From Bacteroidaceae bacterium (lineage in GTDB: Bacteria > Bacteroidota > Bacteroidia > Bacteroidales > Bacteroidaceae), in the NCBI GenBank assembly GCA_017547165.1, contig JAFYQK010000013.1:62001-126000 (forward strand): DNA of 64,000 bases, written 5' to 3'. Each line of letters opens with the position of its first letter. Positions within the stretch are counted from its first letter, which is position 1. The position numbers were made by a program, and so were the translations under genes. A model generated the notes under the pieces. It was not told the DNA's origin, did no database searches, and saw only the letters and a list, made by a program, of their open reading frames with translations. This document shows, piece after piece, positions 26,201 through 33,695 of the stretch.

Positions 26201-26993
26201 CTGTCCAGAAGTCGCGGTTGTATGCATTCAGGTGGCCCTGATAGAAACCGAACTTGGGCAACAGAACAGGATTACCGGTCAACTGATAAAAATCGTTCAG
26301 CAAAGGCACTGCACCCTCGTTTACCATCACGAAAATATCCAGGTAGTCAGTATCGTGATAAAGCACGGTATTCTCTGCCTCGGCATTACCGAAATCATAA
26401 CCACCAGGCTTGAAAGTGTGCCACATCACACCATAACCACCAGTACTCCAATAGTAAGGAGTGGGGCTACAAACACCACCATCTACCCAGTTGTTGGTAT
26501 TAACGATGGCAATGAACTTGCCCTTGTGAGAGAAACGACCGTTTTGCACACCACCACCATAGAAGTAATCATTCTCATTCTGAGCGAACTTCACGGTAGT
26601 ACGCTTTTTACCAAACTCCGTAGGTACAACCTGATCAACGATGACCTTGCCACCCTTAAGAGCCTGAATCTGACCAGTCTTGGTATTCACCTTTACCACA
26701 ATCTCCTTTGTGGTAAGTGTTGCAGCCTCCTCGTTGAGCACAACCTCACCAGCATCGCGACGAGGGTTGTTTACTAAAATCTGTGCCTCAGGACTTGCCT
26801 TTGGATCACGGATGATACCACCATTGGGATCCTGAAAAACACGGAAGGTATGGGGACCATAGAAATCCACATACATGCGTTTTCCACCATCCAATGTAAC
26901 CTCAGCGGTTGTCTTGTTGAGCATACGGATGCCGTCTGCCCAGGCACCAGCAGCACTTGCCAACAAGGCCGCCAACATGATAATTTTACGCAT
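23262..26993 (-). CDS. Secreted modular GH31-family alpha-glycosidase
   Basis: 1243 residues with a signal peptide (MRKIIMLAALLASAAGAWA). A GH31 N-terminal beta domain and (beta/alpha)8 barrel run to ~800. The nucleophile Asp is probably that of RVLKTDVAW near 398 and the acid/base Asp that of WSGDQTGGEWEYI near 449. Then come a fibronectin type III domain (~821-901), an F5/8 type C carbohydrate-binding module (~904-1038), a dockerin-like pair of calcium loops (GDINLDGKLDENDL ... GDLNGNGLLDAYD, ~1042-1112) and a cohesin-like beta sandwich at the C terminus. It probably removes alpha-linked glucose or xylose from plant or host glycans at the cell surface. Monocistronic; a -7 box lies at 27028-27035. 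Confidence 0.93.
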   Translation of the reverse strand: MRKIIMLAALLASAAGAWADGIRMLNKTTAEVTLDGGKRMYVDFYGPHTFRVFQDPNGGIIRDPKASPEAQILVNNPRRDAGEVVLNEEAATLTTKEIVVKVNTKTGQIQALKGGKVIVDQVVPTEFGKKRTTVKFAQNENDYFYGGGVQNGRFSHKGKFIAIVNTNNWVDGGVCSPTPYYWSTGGYGVMWHTFKPGGYDFGNAEAENTVLYHDTDYLDIFVMVNEGAVPLLNDFYQLTGNPVLLPKFGFYQGHLNAYNRDFWTEEAKRDNYIQMPYEDGKFYKESQKDNGGVQETLNGEKNNYQFSARAAIDRYLDNDFPLGWFLPNDGYGAGYGQTGTLDGNIQNLKEFGDYARSKGVEIGLWTQSDLHPKEGIEALLQRDIVKEVGVAGVRVLKTDVAWVGAGYSFGLNGVADVAQIMPYYGNDARPFIISLDGWAGTQRYAGIWSGDQTGGEWEYIRFHIPTYIGAGLAGQPNITSDTDGIFGGQNLQVNVRDFQWKTYGPMQLNMDGWGSSPKYPQALGEKAADLNRYYLKLKSKILPYQYAIAREAVDGLPMIRAMFLEEENAFTLGKRTEYQYMFGPYILVAPIYQATRADKEGNDVRDGIYLPKGEWVDYFTGDVYQGGRIINNFPAPLWKLPVLMKRGAIIPVHKTTNTPAELDPKMRAYEIYPFGESTFTEYDDDAKTQAYLLGECTKTKVNSKLDAKGNLTVTVEPTKGEFKGFEKQKFTHVTVFCSEKPAKVAAKVGGKKVKLVEVNDYAAWKATPNSFYYGENAEDKYMKVKGLMVNIAETDVVANEVVVTASNVVVDNTNKLLANTGALVAPKAQLEGTEAYTLTPTWEAQQNADYYELEFEGQIYSTIAATEYTIDGLSASTSYEMKVRAVNKDGVSEWTSLKATTAADPLRFAIRGVQAETTCENQGGQGVNKLFDFDETSIWHTAWSKSAVPFEMVIDLRTVNFLDRMHYMPRPDGGNGTILKASYELSMDKMNWSAPVVLNWARDGQVKEVVFEGAPKARFIRIKVTEALGNFGSGYEMYIFRQPDSEYYIPGDINLDGKLDENDLTSYMNYTGLRKGDGDFDYVSKGDLNGNGLLDAYDIMSVAVALNDGVSPRKVEHVAGEITIKADKAQYNAGDVATITISGKGLKSVNGLSLALPYNAQEWEYVGVEAPALSKMYNMTYDRLHTNGDKVLYPTFVNLGEQQNIEGDAALIVVKMKAKKKLKFNLQHTDGMLVDKHQNIMNF

Positions 26994-27027
26994 AGTTATT
27001 TAGGTTAAAAAATATTATCAACAGGGA

Positions 27028-27035
27028 CAAAGTTA
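27028..27035 (-). promoter_or_regulatory. -7 box for the GH31 gene
   Basis: TAACTTTG on the - strand, 35 bp from the ATG. A near-consensus CTTG lies 20 nt upstream in place of TTTG. Confidence 0.5.
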
Positions 27036-27109
27036 ATAAAAATATACAAGGCAAGCAAGAGTATACACAAGAATTTGAACACATATTATATTATATAAGG
27101 AATAATTCA

Positions 27110-27117
27110 TATCTTTG
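27110..27117 (+). promoter_or_regulatory. -7 box for the coiled-coil protein gene
   Basis: TATCTTTG, 44 bp before the ATG at 27161. No matching -33 box. Confidence 0.5.
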
Positions 27118-27160
27118 CATACAGAAATATATAGATACGCAAATATAAAACCACGCAATT

Positions 27161-28036
27161 ATGAACAAGAAAGTATTATTGATTGCCGCCTCTGCTGTAT
27201 GCATCGTACTCATCGGCGTACTCATTTACATGAACACACAGATGAGAGCACGCCAGGAGGAAAACGAACAGATGATAGAGGTTCTAAAAATGGATAAGGC
27301 CGAAATGGAGAACGAATACGAGCAGTTCGCCATGCAATACAACGAGATGATGACACAAATTAACAACGATTCGCTCATCAACCAACTATCTATTGAGCAG
27401 GAGCGTGTCCAGAAACTCTTGCAAGAACTTAAGGAGACCAAGGCGACCAATGCTCGCGAAATAATGCGTTTGAAGAAGGAACTCGCCACCTTGCGCGCTA
27501 TCCTCAAGGACTATGTGATGCAGATTGACTCACTAAACCGAGAGAATCAGGCCCTTAAGGTGGATAATACCAATCTGCGCAACCAAAACCAACAAGCACA
27601 GGCGCATATCACCGACCTCTCTACAGAGAAAGAGCAGTTGGTAGAGAAAGTTGCCATAGCAAGCCAGCTTCATGCAACTAACATCAATGTTTCTGCCAAG
27701 AACAAAAAAGGAAAGGAAACCGATAAGATAAAGAAAGCCAAGAAGTTCGCCATCTCGTTCACCCTTGCCCGTAATGTCACCACAACAACAGGTATGCGCA
27801 CCGTTTATGTACGCATCGCTACACCCACTGGTTCAGTACTTGCAAGCGGCGGCACCTTCCCATACGAGAACCGCGACCTTCAGTATAGCATCTCCAAAGA
27901 GATAGAATACACTGGAGAGGAACAAAACATTACCGTATACTGGGATATTGCAGAAGCACTCTCTGCGGGCGAATACCGAGTAGACATCTTTGCCGACGGA
28001 CAAAACATTGGCAGCACTACCTTTGAAATGGAATAA
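27161..28036 (+). CDS. Membrane-anchored coiled-coil protein of unknown function
   Basis: 291 residues. One N-terminal membrane helix at ~4-24 (VLLIAASAVCIVLIGVLIYM) is followed by a long coiled coil at ~28-185 (heptads rich in Glu, Gln, Leu and Asn, such as EENEQMIEVLKMDKAEMENEYEQ). A C-terminal beta domain at ~195-291 (KKAKKFAISFTLARNVTTTTGMRTVYVRIATP ... GEYRVDIFADGQNIGSTTFEME) resembles an immunoglobulin-like sandwich. It probably spans from the inner membrane into the periplasm. It sits 6 bp before trmB, so the two are co-transcribed, which is common in Bacteroidetes but does not define the role. Confidence 0.85.
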   Translation: MNKKVLLIAASAVCIVLIGVLIYMNTQMRARQEENEQMIEVLKMDKAEMENEYEQFAMQYNEMMTQINNDSLINQLSIEQERVQKLLQELKETKATNAREIMRLKKELATLRAILKDYVMQIDSLNRENQALKVDNTNLRNQNQQAQAHITDLSTEKEQLVEKVAIASQLHATNINVSAKNKKGKETDKIKKAKKFAISFTLARNVTTTTGMRTVYVRIATPTGSVLASGGTFPYENRDLQYSISKEIEYTGEEQNITVYWDIAEALSAGEYRVDIFADGQNIGSTTFEME

Positions 28037-28042
28037 GAAGAT

Positions 28043-28798
28043 ATGGGAAAAGGTAAGTTAGCAAAATTTGCCGATATGGCAAGCAATCCTTTGGTTGTTG
28101 AGCGTCCATATCGTCCTGGCGACGACCCACACCGACTTGATTGGCATAAGGAGTTCTTCAAGAACGAGAACCCCATCATTCTTGAACTCGGATGTGGTCG
28201 TGGCGAATACACCGTTGGCATGGGAGCATTATATCCTCATAACAACTACATCGGCGTTGACATCAAGGGAGCACGCATGTGGACAGGAGCCCAGGAAGCC
28301 ATGCACAAGGGGATGAAGAATGTAGGTTTCCTTCGCACCAACATCGAGTTCATCGACCAGTTTTTCTCTCCCGAAGAGGTGGCCGAGATATGGCTCACCT
28401 TCTCCGATCCACAGATGAAGAAGGCAACAAAACGTCTCACATCAACCTATTTCCTTCAGCGTTATCGCAAGATCATGAAGGATGGTGGCATAGTACACCT
28501 TAAGACCGACTCCAACTTCCTTTTCACCTACACCGAGGAAATGCTCAAGGCCAATGGTCTACAACCCCTCGTTTGCACTCGAAGTCTATATAGCGAGACA
28601 GGAGAAGATACCGCCGAGGCACGCTCACGCCAAACCTACTACGAGCAGATGTGGCGCGAACGAGGTATCGACATCAAGTATCTGGCCTTCCGTCTTCCCC
28701 ACGAAGGAAAACTCAAAGAGCCTGAGGTGGAAATTGAATTCGACGAATATCGCAGCTATGGACGAAACAAACGAAGCGGCCTCGATGCCGGCTTTTAA
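28043..28798 (+). CDS. trmB: tRNA (guanine-N7-)-methyltransferase
   Basis: Methylates G46 in the variable loop of tRNAs using SAM. The 251 residues contain the SAM-binding [16 protein letters not shown], the acidic [11 protein letters not shown], the PD motif region '[25 protein letters not shown]' (TrmB normally has FPDPxxKxxHxKRR here, so this is a Bacteroidetes-type variant) and [15 protein letters not shown]. It has an unusual C-terminal extension of ~25 residues rich in charged residues. Downstream of the coiled-coil gene in the same operon. Confidence 0.93.
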   Translation: MGKGKLAKFADMASNPLVVERPYRPGDDPHRLDWHKEFFKNENPIILELGCGRGEYTVGMGALYPHNNYIGVDIKGARMWTGAQEAMHKGMKNVGFLRTNIEFIDQFFSPEEVAEIWLTFSDPQMKKATKRLTSTYFLQRYRKIMKDGGIVHLKTDSNFLFTYTEEMLKANGLQPLVCTRSLYSETGEDTAEARSRQTYYEQMWRERGIDIKYLAFRLPHEGKLKEPEVEIEFDEYRSYGRNKRSGLDAGF

Positions 28799-28819
28799 AA
28801 GAGAGACTCTCATAGGAAA

Positions 28820-28881
28820 TCCTAGATATACCTAGGAAACCATAGATATTCTAGGAATTTCTAGAGGAACTAGAATATCTA
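28820..28881. repeat. Nested inverted repeats with CTAG cores after trmB
   Basis: TCCTAG/CTAGGA arms at 28820-28837 are followed by a perfect 12-bp stem (TAGATATTCTAG at 28843-28854 against 28870-28881) around a 15-nt loop. The block lies in the trmB-nhaC gap. There is no U-tract, so it is more likely an mRNA-processing or attenuating structure than a plain terminator. Confidence 0.6.
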
Positions 28882-28918
28882 GAAAATCCAGGCTACCTAT
28901 AAAACAATAAAAAACACA

Positions 28919-30406
28919 ATGGAAGATATCCAATCGACTCGCGAGCCACGCAAACCATCTGCGTGGCTCAGTTCAATACCCTTCATCACCCTCATAGCCT
29001 TACTCTCGTGCACGCTTGTTATCTTCGGGAGCGACTCGCTTGGAGGTCCCTCTCAGATTGTCCTGCTAACCGCCAGCGGCATATGCATTGCACTTGGCAT
29101 GGGTGTGTGCCACATCAAGTGGAGCACCATTGAGGAAAGCATTGCAGAAAAGATACGTGAAAGTTCTGTAGCCATCTGCATACTCCTGCTCATCGGCATG
29201 CTCTCGGCCTCGTGGATGATTTCCGGCATTGTCCCCACACTCATCTGCTATGGCATACAGATGATACACCCTGCGGTTTTTCTGCTCTCCTCGTGTCTGA
29301 TTTGCGCTCTTGTGTCGTTGATGTCGGGTTCGTCGTGGACAACCATAGCCACCATAGGTATAGCTCTGATAGGCATAGGCCGAGCTTTGGGATTTGAAGA
29401 CGGTTGGACGGCTGGTGCCATCATCTCTGGTGCCTATTTCGGAGACAAGATTTCTCCACTTTCCGACACCACCGTACTGGCAAGTTCAAGTAGCGGAACA
29501 CCACTCTTCCAGCACATCCGATACATGCTCGTAACCACTATCCCAAGCATGTTTATTTCACTGATAATCTTCGGATTGGCAGGTATTTGGATAGGAAGCA
29601 GCAATCTTACAGAATCGATAGATACATACACCGGAGCGCTAAACAGCACCTTCTACATCTCGCCCTGGTTGCTTGTTGTGCCTGTTATCACGGCTGTGCT
29701 CATCTACAAGAAAGTACCCACGCTCATTGTACTCTTCCTCTCCTCCATTATGGCCATCACCCTGGCGATTATCTTCCAAGGGAATATACTAATGCAGATA
29801 GGAGGTTCTACCGATGGTTCATACTCCTTCGAGGCACTTTTCCGTGGCATCATCACCACCTTTGCCAACTCAACATCAGTGGATACAGGCAATGCCATCT
29901 TGAACGACCTTGTCTCCACCCGAGGCATGGGAGGTATGATGGATACTATCTGGCTGATTCTCTCCGCCATGGTATTCGGAGGTGCCATGACATCGTGCGG
30001 CATGCTGAAGAGTTTCCTCGAAGCCATATTCCGTCGTTTTATGAAGACACGTCTGGGACTTGTAAGTTGCACCGTGTTCAATGGTATTGCCATGAACCTG
30101 ATGACGGGCGACCAATACATCTCCATCATCCTTTCAAGCAATATGTTCAAGGACGAGTACACCCGCCAGGGTTATGAATCACGCTTGCTTTCCCGCTCCA
30201 CCGAGGACAGTGCTACCGTGGTGTCGGTACTCATCCCTTGGAATACCTGCGGTATGACACAAGCCACCGTGCTCGGCGTTGCCACCCTCACCTACCTACC
30301 CTACACCTTCTTCTGTCTCATCTCCCCCATCATGTCCATCATCCACGCCGCCATAGGTTGGAAGATAAAGAGACATGAGGAATGGATAAAGGAAGGGGAA
30401 AAGTGA
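28919..30406 (+). CDS. NhaC-family Na+/H+ antiporter
   Basis: A 495-residue inner-membrane protein with about 12 helices and the NhaC signatures 'SGSSWTTIATIGIALIGIG', 'GAIISGAYFGDKISPLSDTTVLASS' and 'STEDSATVVSVLIPWNTCGMTQATVLGV'. It would exchange cytoplasmic Na+ for H+ and help pH and sodium homeostasis, which suits an organism that also runs a sodium-pumping decarboxylase (57246-61239). The length is normal for the family. It follows trmB by 120 bp in the same direction but across an inverted-repeat structure. Confidence 0.93.
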   Translation: MEDIQSTREPRKPSAWLSSIPFITLIALLSCTLVIFGSDSLGGPSQIVLLTASGICIALGMGVCHIKWSTIEESIAEKIRESSVAICILLLIGMLSASWMISGIVPTLICYGIQMIHPAVFLLSSCLICALVSLMSGSSWTTIATIGIALIGIGRALGFEDGWTAGAIISGAYFGDKISPLSDTTVLASSSSGTPLFQHIRYMLVTTIPSMFISLIIFGLAGIWIGSSNLTESIDTYTGALNSTFYISPWLLVVPVITAVLIYKKVPTLIVLFLSSIMAITLAIIFQGNILMQIGGSTDGSYSFEALFRGIITTFANSTSVDTGNAILNDLVSTRGMGGMMDTIWLILSAMVFGGAMTSCGMLKSFLEAIFRRFMKTRLGLVSCTVFNGIAMNLMTGDQYISIILSSNMFKDEYTRQGYESRLLSRSTEDSATVVSVLIPWNTCGMTQATVLGVATLTYLPYTFFCLISPIMSIIHAAIGWKIKRHEEWIKEGEK

Positions 30407-30424
30407 AAACGAAAAACGGAAATC

Positions 30425-30490
30425 TGCGAGTAAGCGAGAGCAGAGTTAAACTCGTTTAAACTATGCCGAGCGGGAGCAGATTCGATAAAG
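30425..30490. repeat. Dispersed intergenic repeat (copy 1), 'AAGCGAGAGCAG...TATGCCGAGCG'
   Basis: The interval contains AAGCGAGAGCAGAG, ~17 bp of AT-rich sequence and ACTATGCCGAGCGGGAGC. The same order of motifs recurs at 33287-33370. It lies just after the nhaC stop and has no coding potential. Confidence 0.55.
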
Positions 30491-30512
30491 TCGGATTAAA
30501 ACAGAAAACTAA

Positions 30513-30558
30513 AATACTAGCGCCAACCTACCACAGTGGTAGGCTGGCGCTAGTATTA
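30513..30558 (-). terminator. Terminator of the DUF2442 gene
   Basis: A long stem (ATACTAGCGCCA ... CCTACCAC / GTGGTAGG ... TGGCGCTAGTAT) with a tiny loop. On the - strand it is followed by a T-rich tract. It may also stop nhaC transcripts arriving from the left. Confidence 0.85.
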
Positions 30559-30583
30559 TATAAGTATCTATCGGAGCAAATAG

Positions 30584-30829
30584 TTATGATACTGCTGTTC
30601 CTGTTTCGTAGAGGTATTCAGGGGCAAGGTCTGCTCCATTTTCCCATTCTATAGTATTGAATTTGATGGTAAATCGCTTGAAATATTCCAAATCCTTCAG
30701 TGGACGAAAGACTTCTCCATTCAGCGAATTAGCCAAGTCCACCACCTTCACAACCTGGTTATTGAACCACAATTTGATGCGGTAATCATTCAGATACTCC
30801 GCCTTTACAACTTCCAAAAACATATTCAT
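30584..30829 (-). CDS. DUF2442 protein
   Basis: 81 residues matching the DUF2442 pattern: a short beta-rich start (VVKAEYLNDYRIKLWFNNQ), then VVDLANSLNGEVFRPLKDLEYFKRF, and the diagnostic 'IEWENGADLAPEYLYE' end. The family is small and cytoplasmic, and its genes often sit next to DUF4160 genes in toxin-antitoxin-like or phage-defence-like pairs. No DUF4160 partner is visible here, so this copy is an orphan. A start two codons later (MFLEV) would also fit the family. Confidence 0.85.
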   Translation of the reverse strand: MNMFLEVVKAEYLNDYRIKLWFNNQVVKVVDLANSLNGEVFRPLKDLEYFKRFTIKFNTIEWENGADLAPEYLYETGTAVS

Positions 30830-30888
30830 CTATTTTAGAGGTTCTATCTTATCCAATGCTGCGCCTTCCTGTGCTTAACTCTGTCCAT

Positions 30889-30948
30889 CCTTTTTATTTC
30901 TTCCCCTGAGGCAGGGGAAGTCCCGAAGGGGATGGGGTATGCCCTATA
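30889..30948 (+). repeat. Left inverted-repeat arm of the DUF559 element
   Basis: Reads CCTTTTTATTTC, then TTCCCCTGAGGCAGGGGAA, then GTCCCGAAGGGGATGGGGTA. Inner palindromes allow each arm to fold alone. Confidence 0.8.
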
Positions 30949-30966
30949 CAGAAACATTTCTTTTCT

Positions 30967-31353
30967 CTATAGATGTTTTTCGTTTTTTATTGAAGCAATA
31001 GTCCTTCTGATTTCTTCAAGCACACTGGCTAATGAATTGAAGATATCCTTATTTTCAAATCTTATGGTTACTATGTTGTGCTCGTTTTTCAGGAACTCGG
31101 TCCGTTTGTAATCATATCTGTCTCCAGAGGAAGTAAAGTGGTCTTTTCCATCCAATTCAATGCAAAGTCTAATTTCGGGACTATAGAAATCCAAGATATA
31201 TGGACCTATGCTGAATTGTCTTCTAAACTTAACTCCTTCTATTTGTCTTGACCTTATCTGTGTCCACAACAATACCTCTGCAGAAGTACTGTTTTTCCTG
31301 AGATAGCGTCTATTCTCCAGCAAGTTCCTATTGTTGTGATCTTGTGTAGACAT
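30967..31353 (-). CDS. DUF559 endonuclease-like protein
   Basis: 128 residues from the ATG at 31353 (MSTQDHNNRNLLENRRYLRKN). The frame stays open 36 codons further upstream, but those codons are the right inverted repeat. The DUF559 core is complete: LRKNSTSAEVLLWTQIRSRQIEGVKFRRQ, the Vsr-like nuclease face 'ILDFYSPEIRLCIELDGKDH' (Asp and Glu likely metal ligands), and YDYKRTEFLKNEHNIVTIRFENKDI. DUF559 proteins resemble very-short-patch repair endonucleases, but their substrate is unknown. Its position between inverted repeats suggests it may act on those repeats or travel with them. Confidence 0.88.
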   Translation of the reverse strand: MSTQDHNNRNLLENRRYLRKNSTSAEVLLWTQIRSRQIEGVKFRRQFSIGPYILDFYSPEIRLCIELDGKDHFTSSGDRYDYKRTEFLKNEHNIVTIRFENKDIFNSLASVLEEIRRTIASIKNEKHL

Positions 31354-31388
31354 AGAATTACGTTTTGAGATTACATCACTGGCTTGGC

Positions 31389-31450
31389 TATAGGTCATAC
31401 CCCATCCCCCTTCGGGGACTTCCCCTGTCTCAGGGGAAGAAATAAAAAGG
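31389..31450 (-). repeat. Right inverted-repeat arm of the DUF559 element
   Basis: The reverse complement matches the left arm except for GAGAC for GAGGC, one extra C and one extra G in the CCCCGAAGGGGG hairpin, and GACC for GCCC near the inner end. Confidence 0.8.
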
Positions 31451-31551
31451 AGTGTCAGCAATTTTATAAGATTCCGTCCCCACCTTAACCCTTAACTCTC
31501 AATAAACATGACAAAAACATACTATTTGCAGAGGAACCATTGAAGCGAATC

Positions 31552-32106
31552 CTATTCCGATATAACGCTATCTGGTATATAGGGCTTGGGCATTTCTATC
31601 CTACGATGAGGAGGAAGAAGGAACTCTGTAGACAAATCTTCATATCTGCGCTCACCATCATTAGCGTTACAATAATCTAACTGCTGAAAGAAAAAATACT
31701 TGGGAGATTCATTAGATGCATTTCCCTTATAGTAGGTATAAACGCCATTTACCAATGCATCAACAGAATCCTTAGGAGCATTTTTATCAAGCTTCAACAC
31801 TATATAAGTAGGATTGAGCTCGTTCAACATATCTGTAGCATTAGAAATATCCTCCGTAATAACACCGTTAAGCATTAAGGTAGCAACCATATTCATCCTA
31901 AGAGTCAACACTTCTTCCTCCTTAATTCCTTTTATTGTAGGAGTAGTGTCCAGTTTTGCCATGTACTCTATACTTGCCTGCTTCATCTCAGCAAGTTTGC
32001 TGGTTATCTCAACCGAGTCAGTTTCTACAACAGGACCACTACATTGTTGGCCATTATTACAAGAGAATAATGACACCAGAACTGGAATTAACAACAACTT
32101 CTTCAT
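31552..32106 (-). CDS. Lipoprotein of unknown function
   Basis: 184 residues with a type II signal peptide whose lipobox is LVSLFSC, so Cys16 would be lipidated. The mature part is mixed helical (SKLAEMKQASIEYMAKLD ... EEEVLTLRMNMVATLMLNGVITEDISNATDML) with a short C-terminal tail rich in Pro and Arg. No known domain recognised. It lies 31 bp downstream of the mrp stop, in the same direction, and might be co-transcribed with it. Confidence 0.8.
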   Translation of the reverse strand: MKKLLLIPVLVSLFSCNNGQQCSGPVVETDSVEITSKLAEMKQASIEYMAKLDTTPTIKGIKEEEVLTLRMNMVATLMLNGVITEDISNATDMLNELNPTYIVLKLDKNAPKDSVDALVNGVYTYYKGNASNESPKYFFFQQLDYCNANDGERRYEDLSTEFLLPPHRRIEMPKPYIPDSVISE

Positions 32107-32137
32107 AATTTTTTGATATTAAAAGTTAATACTATAT

Positions 32138-33238
32138 TCACTTCTTCATCTCCACAATCTTGGTCTTCTCGCGCTCGATGTTGCGGCGGTCGGTTTCGGT
32201 GACCACACGAGCGGCAAGCTGGAGGAAGGCCTGGCCTGTGATACTGCCTGGTTCCAATGCTACGGGAGTGCCGCCATCGCCATTCTCGCAGATGCTCTGC
32301 ACCACGGGAATCTGTCCAAGCAAGGGGACATTCATCTCCTGGGCAAGAGTCTTCACGCCTTCACGCCCGAAGAGGTAGTATTTCTCCTCGGCATGCTCCT
32401 CGGGAGTGAACCATGCCATGTTCTCCACCAGACCCAGGATGGGCACATTCACCTTCTCGTTGGTGTACATATTGATACCCTTTCTGGCATCGGCAAGAGC
32501 CACCTGCTGGGGTGTGCTCACGATGACGGCACCTGTGATGGGAAGAGTCTGCACGAGAGTAAGGTGTATGTCGGAAGTGCCTGGAGGTGTGTCGAGCACG
32601 AAATAATCAAGGTCGCCCCAAGCGGCATCGCCAATGAGCTGCTTCAAGGCATTTGATGCCATACCGCCACGCCAGAGTGTTGGAGTACCAGGATCAACGA
32701 AGAAACCAATGCTCAACACCTTGATGCCATACTTCTCAACGGGCATGATGAGGTCGCGTCCGTCGATGTTCTCGCTATAGGGACGAGCATCCTCCATGCC
32801 AAACATCTTGGGAGCACTGGGGCCAAAGATATCGCAATCCAAGAGACCAACACGATGCCCCATACGCGCCAGAGCCACGGCAAGATTTGTTGCCACAGTG
32901 CTCTTGCCCACTCCACCCTTGCCGCTGCTCACGGCAATGATGTTCTTCACTCCGGGGAGAAGGTCGGGCAGGTCGGGACGTGGAGCCTGTAAGGTCTTTG
33001 TCTTTATCTCCACCTCCACATCCTTCGACACATAGGCGTGGATGGCTGCCTCCGAGGCCTTAACAAGGGATTTCAGGAAGGGGTTGGTGGGTTTGTCGAA
33101 GATGAGAGAGAAACTCACATGCATACCAGCTATGCGAAGGTCGTCCTCCACCATCTCCATCTCCACTATGTTCTTGCCTGTGCCAGGATAACGCACCGTA
33201 GCAAGAGCATCCATTATGAGTTTGGGATACAGTTCCAT
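32138..33238 (-). CDS. Mrp/NBP35-family P-loop ATPase (iron-sulfur carrier)
   Basis: 366 residues. N-terminal MIP18/DUF59-like domain at 1-~80 (ALATVRYPGTGKNIVEMEMVEDL), then the deviant Walker A SSGKGGVGKST at ~104-114, a switch region 'DCDIFGPSAPKMFG', Walker B-like YFVLDTPPGTSD and VSTPQQVALADARKG. Mrp proteins bind and hand over Fe-S clusters with ATP. The C-terminal CxxC that ligates the cluster in many relatives is not present here ('MAWFTPEEHAEEKYYLFG' instead), so cluster binding may differ. A consensus promoter lies 40 bp upstream. Confidence 0.93.
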   Translation of the reverse strand: MELYPKLIMDALATVRYPGTGKNIVEMEMVEDDLRIAGMHVSFSLIFDKPTNPFLKSLVKASEAAIHAYVSKDVEVEIKTKTLQAPRPDLPDLLPGVKNIIAVSSGKGGVGKSTVATNLAVALARMGHRVGLLDCDIFGPSAPKMFGMEDARPYSENIDGRDLIMPVEKYGIKVLSIGFFVDPGTPTLWRGGMASNALKQLIGDAAWGDLDYFVLDTPPGTSDIHLTLVQTLPITGAVIVSTPQQVALADARKGINMYTNEKVNVPILGLVENMAWFTPEEHAEEKYYLFGREGVKTLAQEMNVPLLGQIPVVQSICENGDGGTPVALEPGSITGQAFLQLAARVVTETDRRNIEREKTKIVEMKK

Positions 33239-33278
33239 ATCGTATTATATATATAAGGTATGTTCGTTTAACAGAATG

Positions 33279-33310
33279 CAAAGGTACGATTAAGCGAGAG
33301 AAATTCCAAA
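33279..33310 (-). promoter_or_regulatory. Consensus promoter of mrp
   Basis: On the - strand, TTTG (33310-33307), a 20-nt spacer and TACCTTTG (33286-33279), 41 bp before the ATG. A perfect fit to the Bacteroidetes consensus, overlapping the dispersed repeat at 33287. Confidence 0.8.
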
Positions 33311-33370
33311 GAAACGATTAAGTGAGAGCAGAAAAGTTTACTTTTTTATGCCGAACGTGAGTTTCTAAGA
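33287..33370. repeat. Dispersed intergenic repeat (copy 2)
   Basis: Contains ATTAAGCGAGAGAA, ATTAAGTGAGAGCAGAA, an AT-rich run and TATGCCGAACGTGAG, the same order as at 30425-30490. The mrp -33 box lies inside it. Confidence 0.5.
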
Positions 33371-33557
33371 CTGCTAAGCCAAACTTGTTTGAGAATTTCC
33401 GAGCGAAAGTACCTAAGACGATAGTCAAGGGGGCGATAAGGCGAGGGAAATACAAAATAAACACACGCCACTTGCCCACATTGCATAAAACTGTTAATTA
33501 CAGCAATAAAAGGCACTAAGACCAGGAAATAAACATATTGAAAACGTTTTCATAAAA

Positions 33558-33644
33558 TTGTACTCAATATTGGGGAGCATTGTACTCAACGTTAAGTACA
33601 TTGCTCCTGAATATTGCGTACAATGCTCCACAATATTGAGTTCA
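33558..33644 (+). repeat. Four ~22-bp repeats of the orphan-promoter cassette, copy 1
   Basis: Units start at 33558, 33580, 33601 and 33623. The theme is TTGTACTcAAtATTG; units 3 and 4 read TTGCTCC/ATGCTCC before AATATTG. Copy 2 of the cassette is at 56845-56932. Flanking sequence on both sides is also related between the copies. Confidence 0.8.
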
Positions 33645-33687
33645 CTTTTTGGAAAGTGTTCTTTCTGCTTATTCTTATCTTTCTTAT

Positions 33688-33695
33688 TATCTTTG
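33688..33695 (+). promoter_or_regulatory. Orphan -7 box of cassette copy 1
   Basis: TATCTTTG lies 65 bp after the start of the fourth repeat and points right, toward the 3' end of the convergent LRR gene. No gene follows it. Confidence 0.55.

Larger units (their letters stand above)
30889..31450. mobile_element. 562-bp element: DUF559 gene enclosed by ~60-bp inverted repeats
   Basis: Left arm 30889-30948 and right arm 31389-31450 are inverted copies that differ at only about four or five positions. Each arm contains its own two hairpins (TTCCCCTGAG/CAGGGGAA and CCCC..GAAGGGG). The only gene between them is the DUF559 protein (30967-31353, - strand). The compact arrangement of nuclease-like gene plus imperfectly palindromic terminal repeats looks like a mobile or REP-type unit. 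I see no target-site duplication next to either arm, so transposition is an inference. Confidence 0.6.

Noticed and set aside
25881..26777. A 298-codon + strand frame opposite the GH31 gene
   Set aside because: Low-complexity Val/Ile/Thr-rich antisense translation without domain features.
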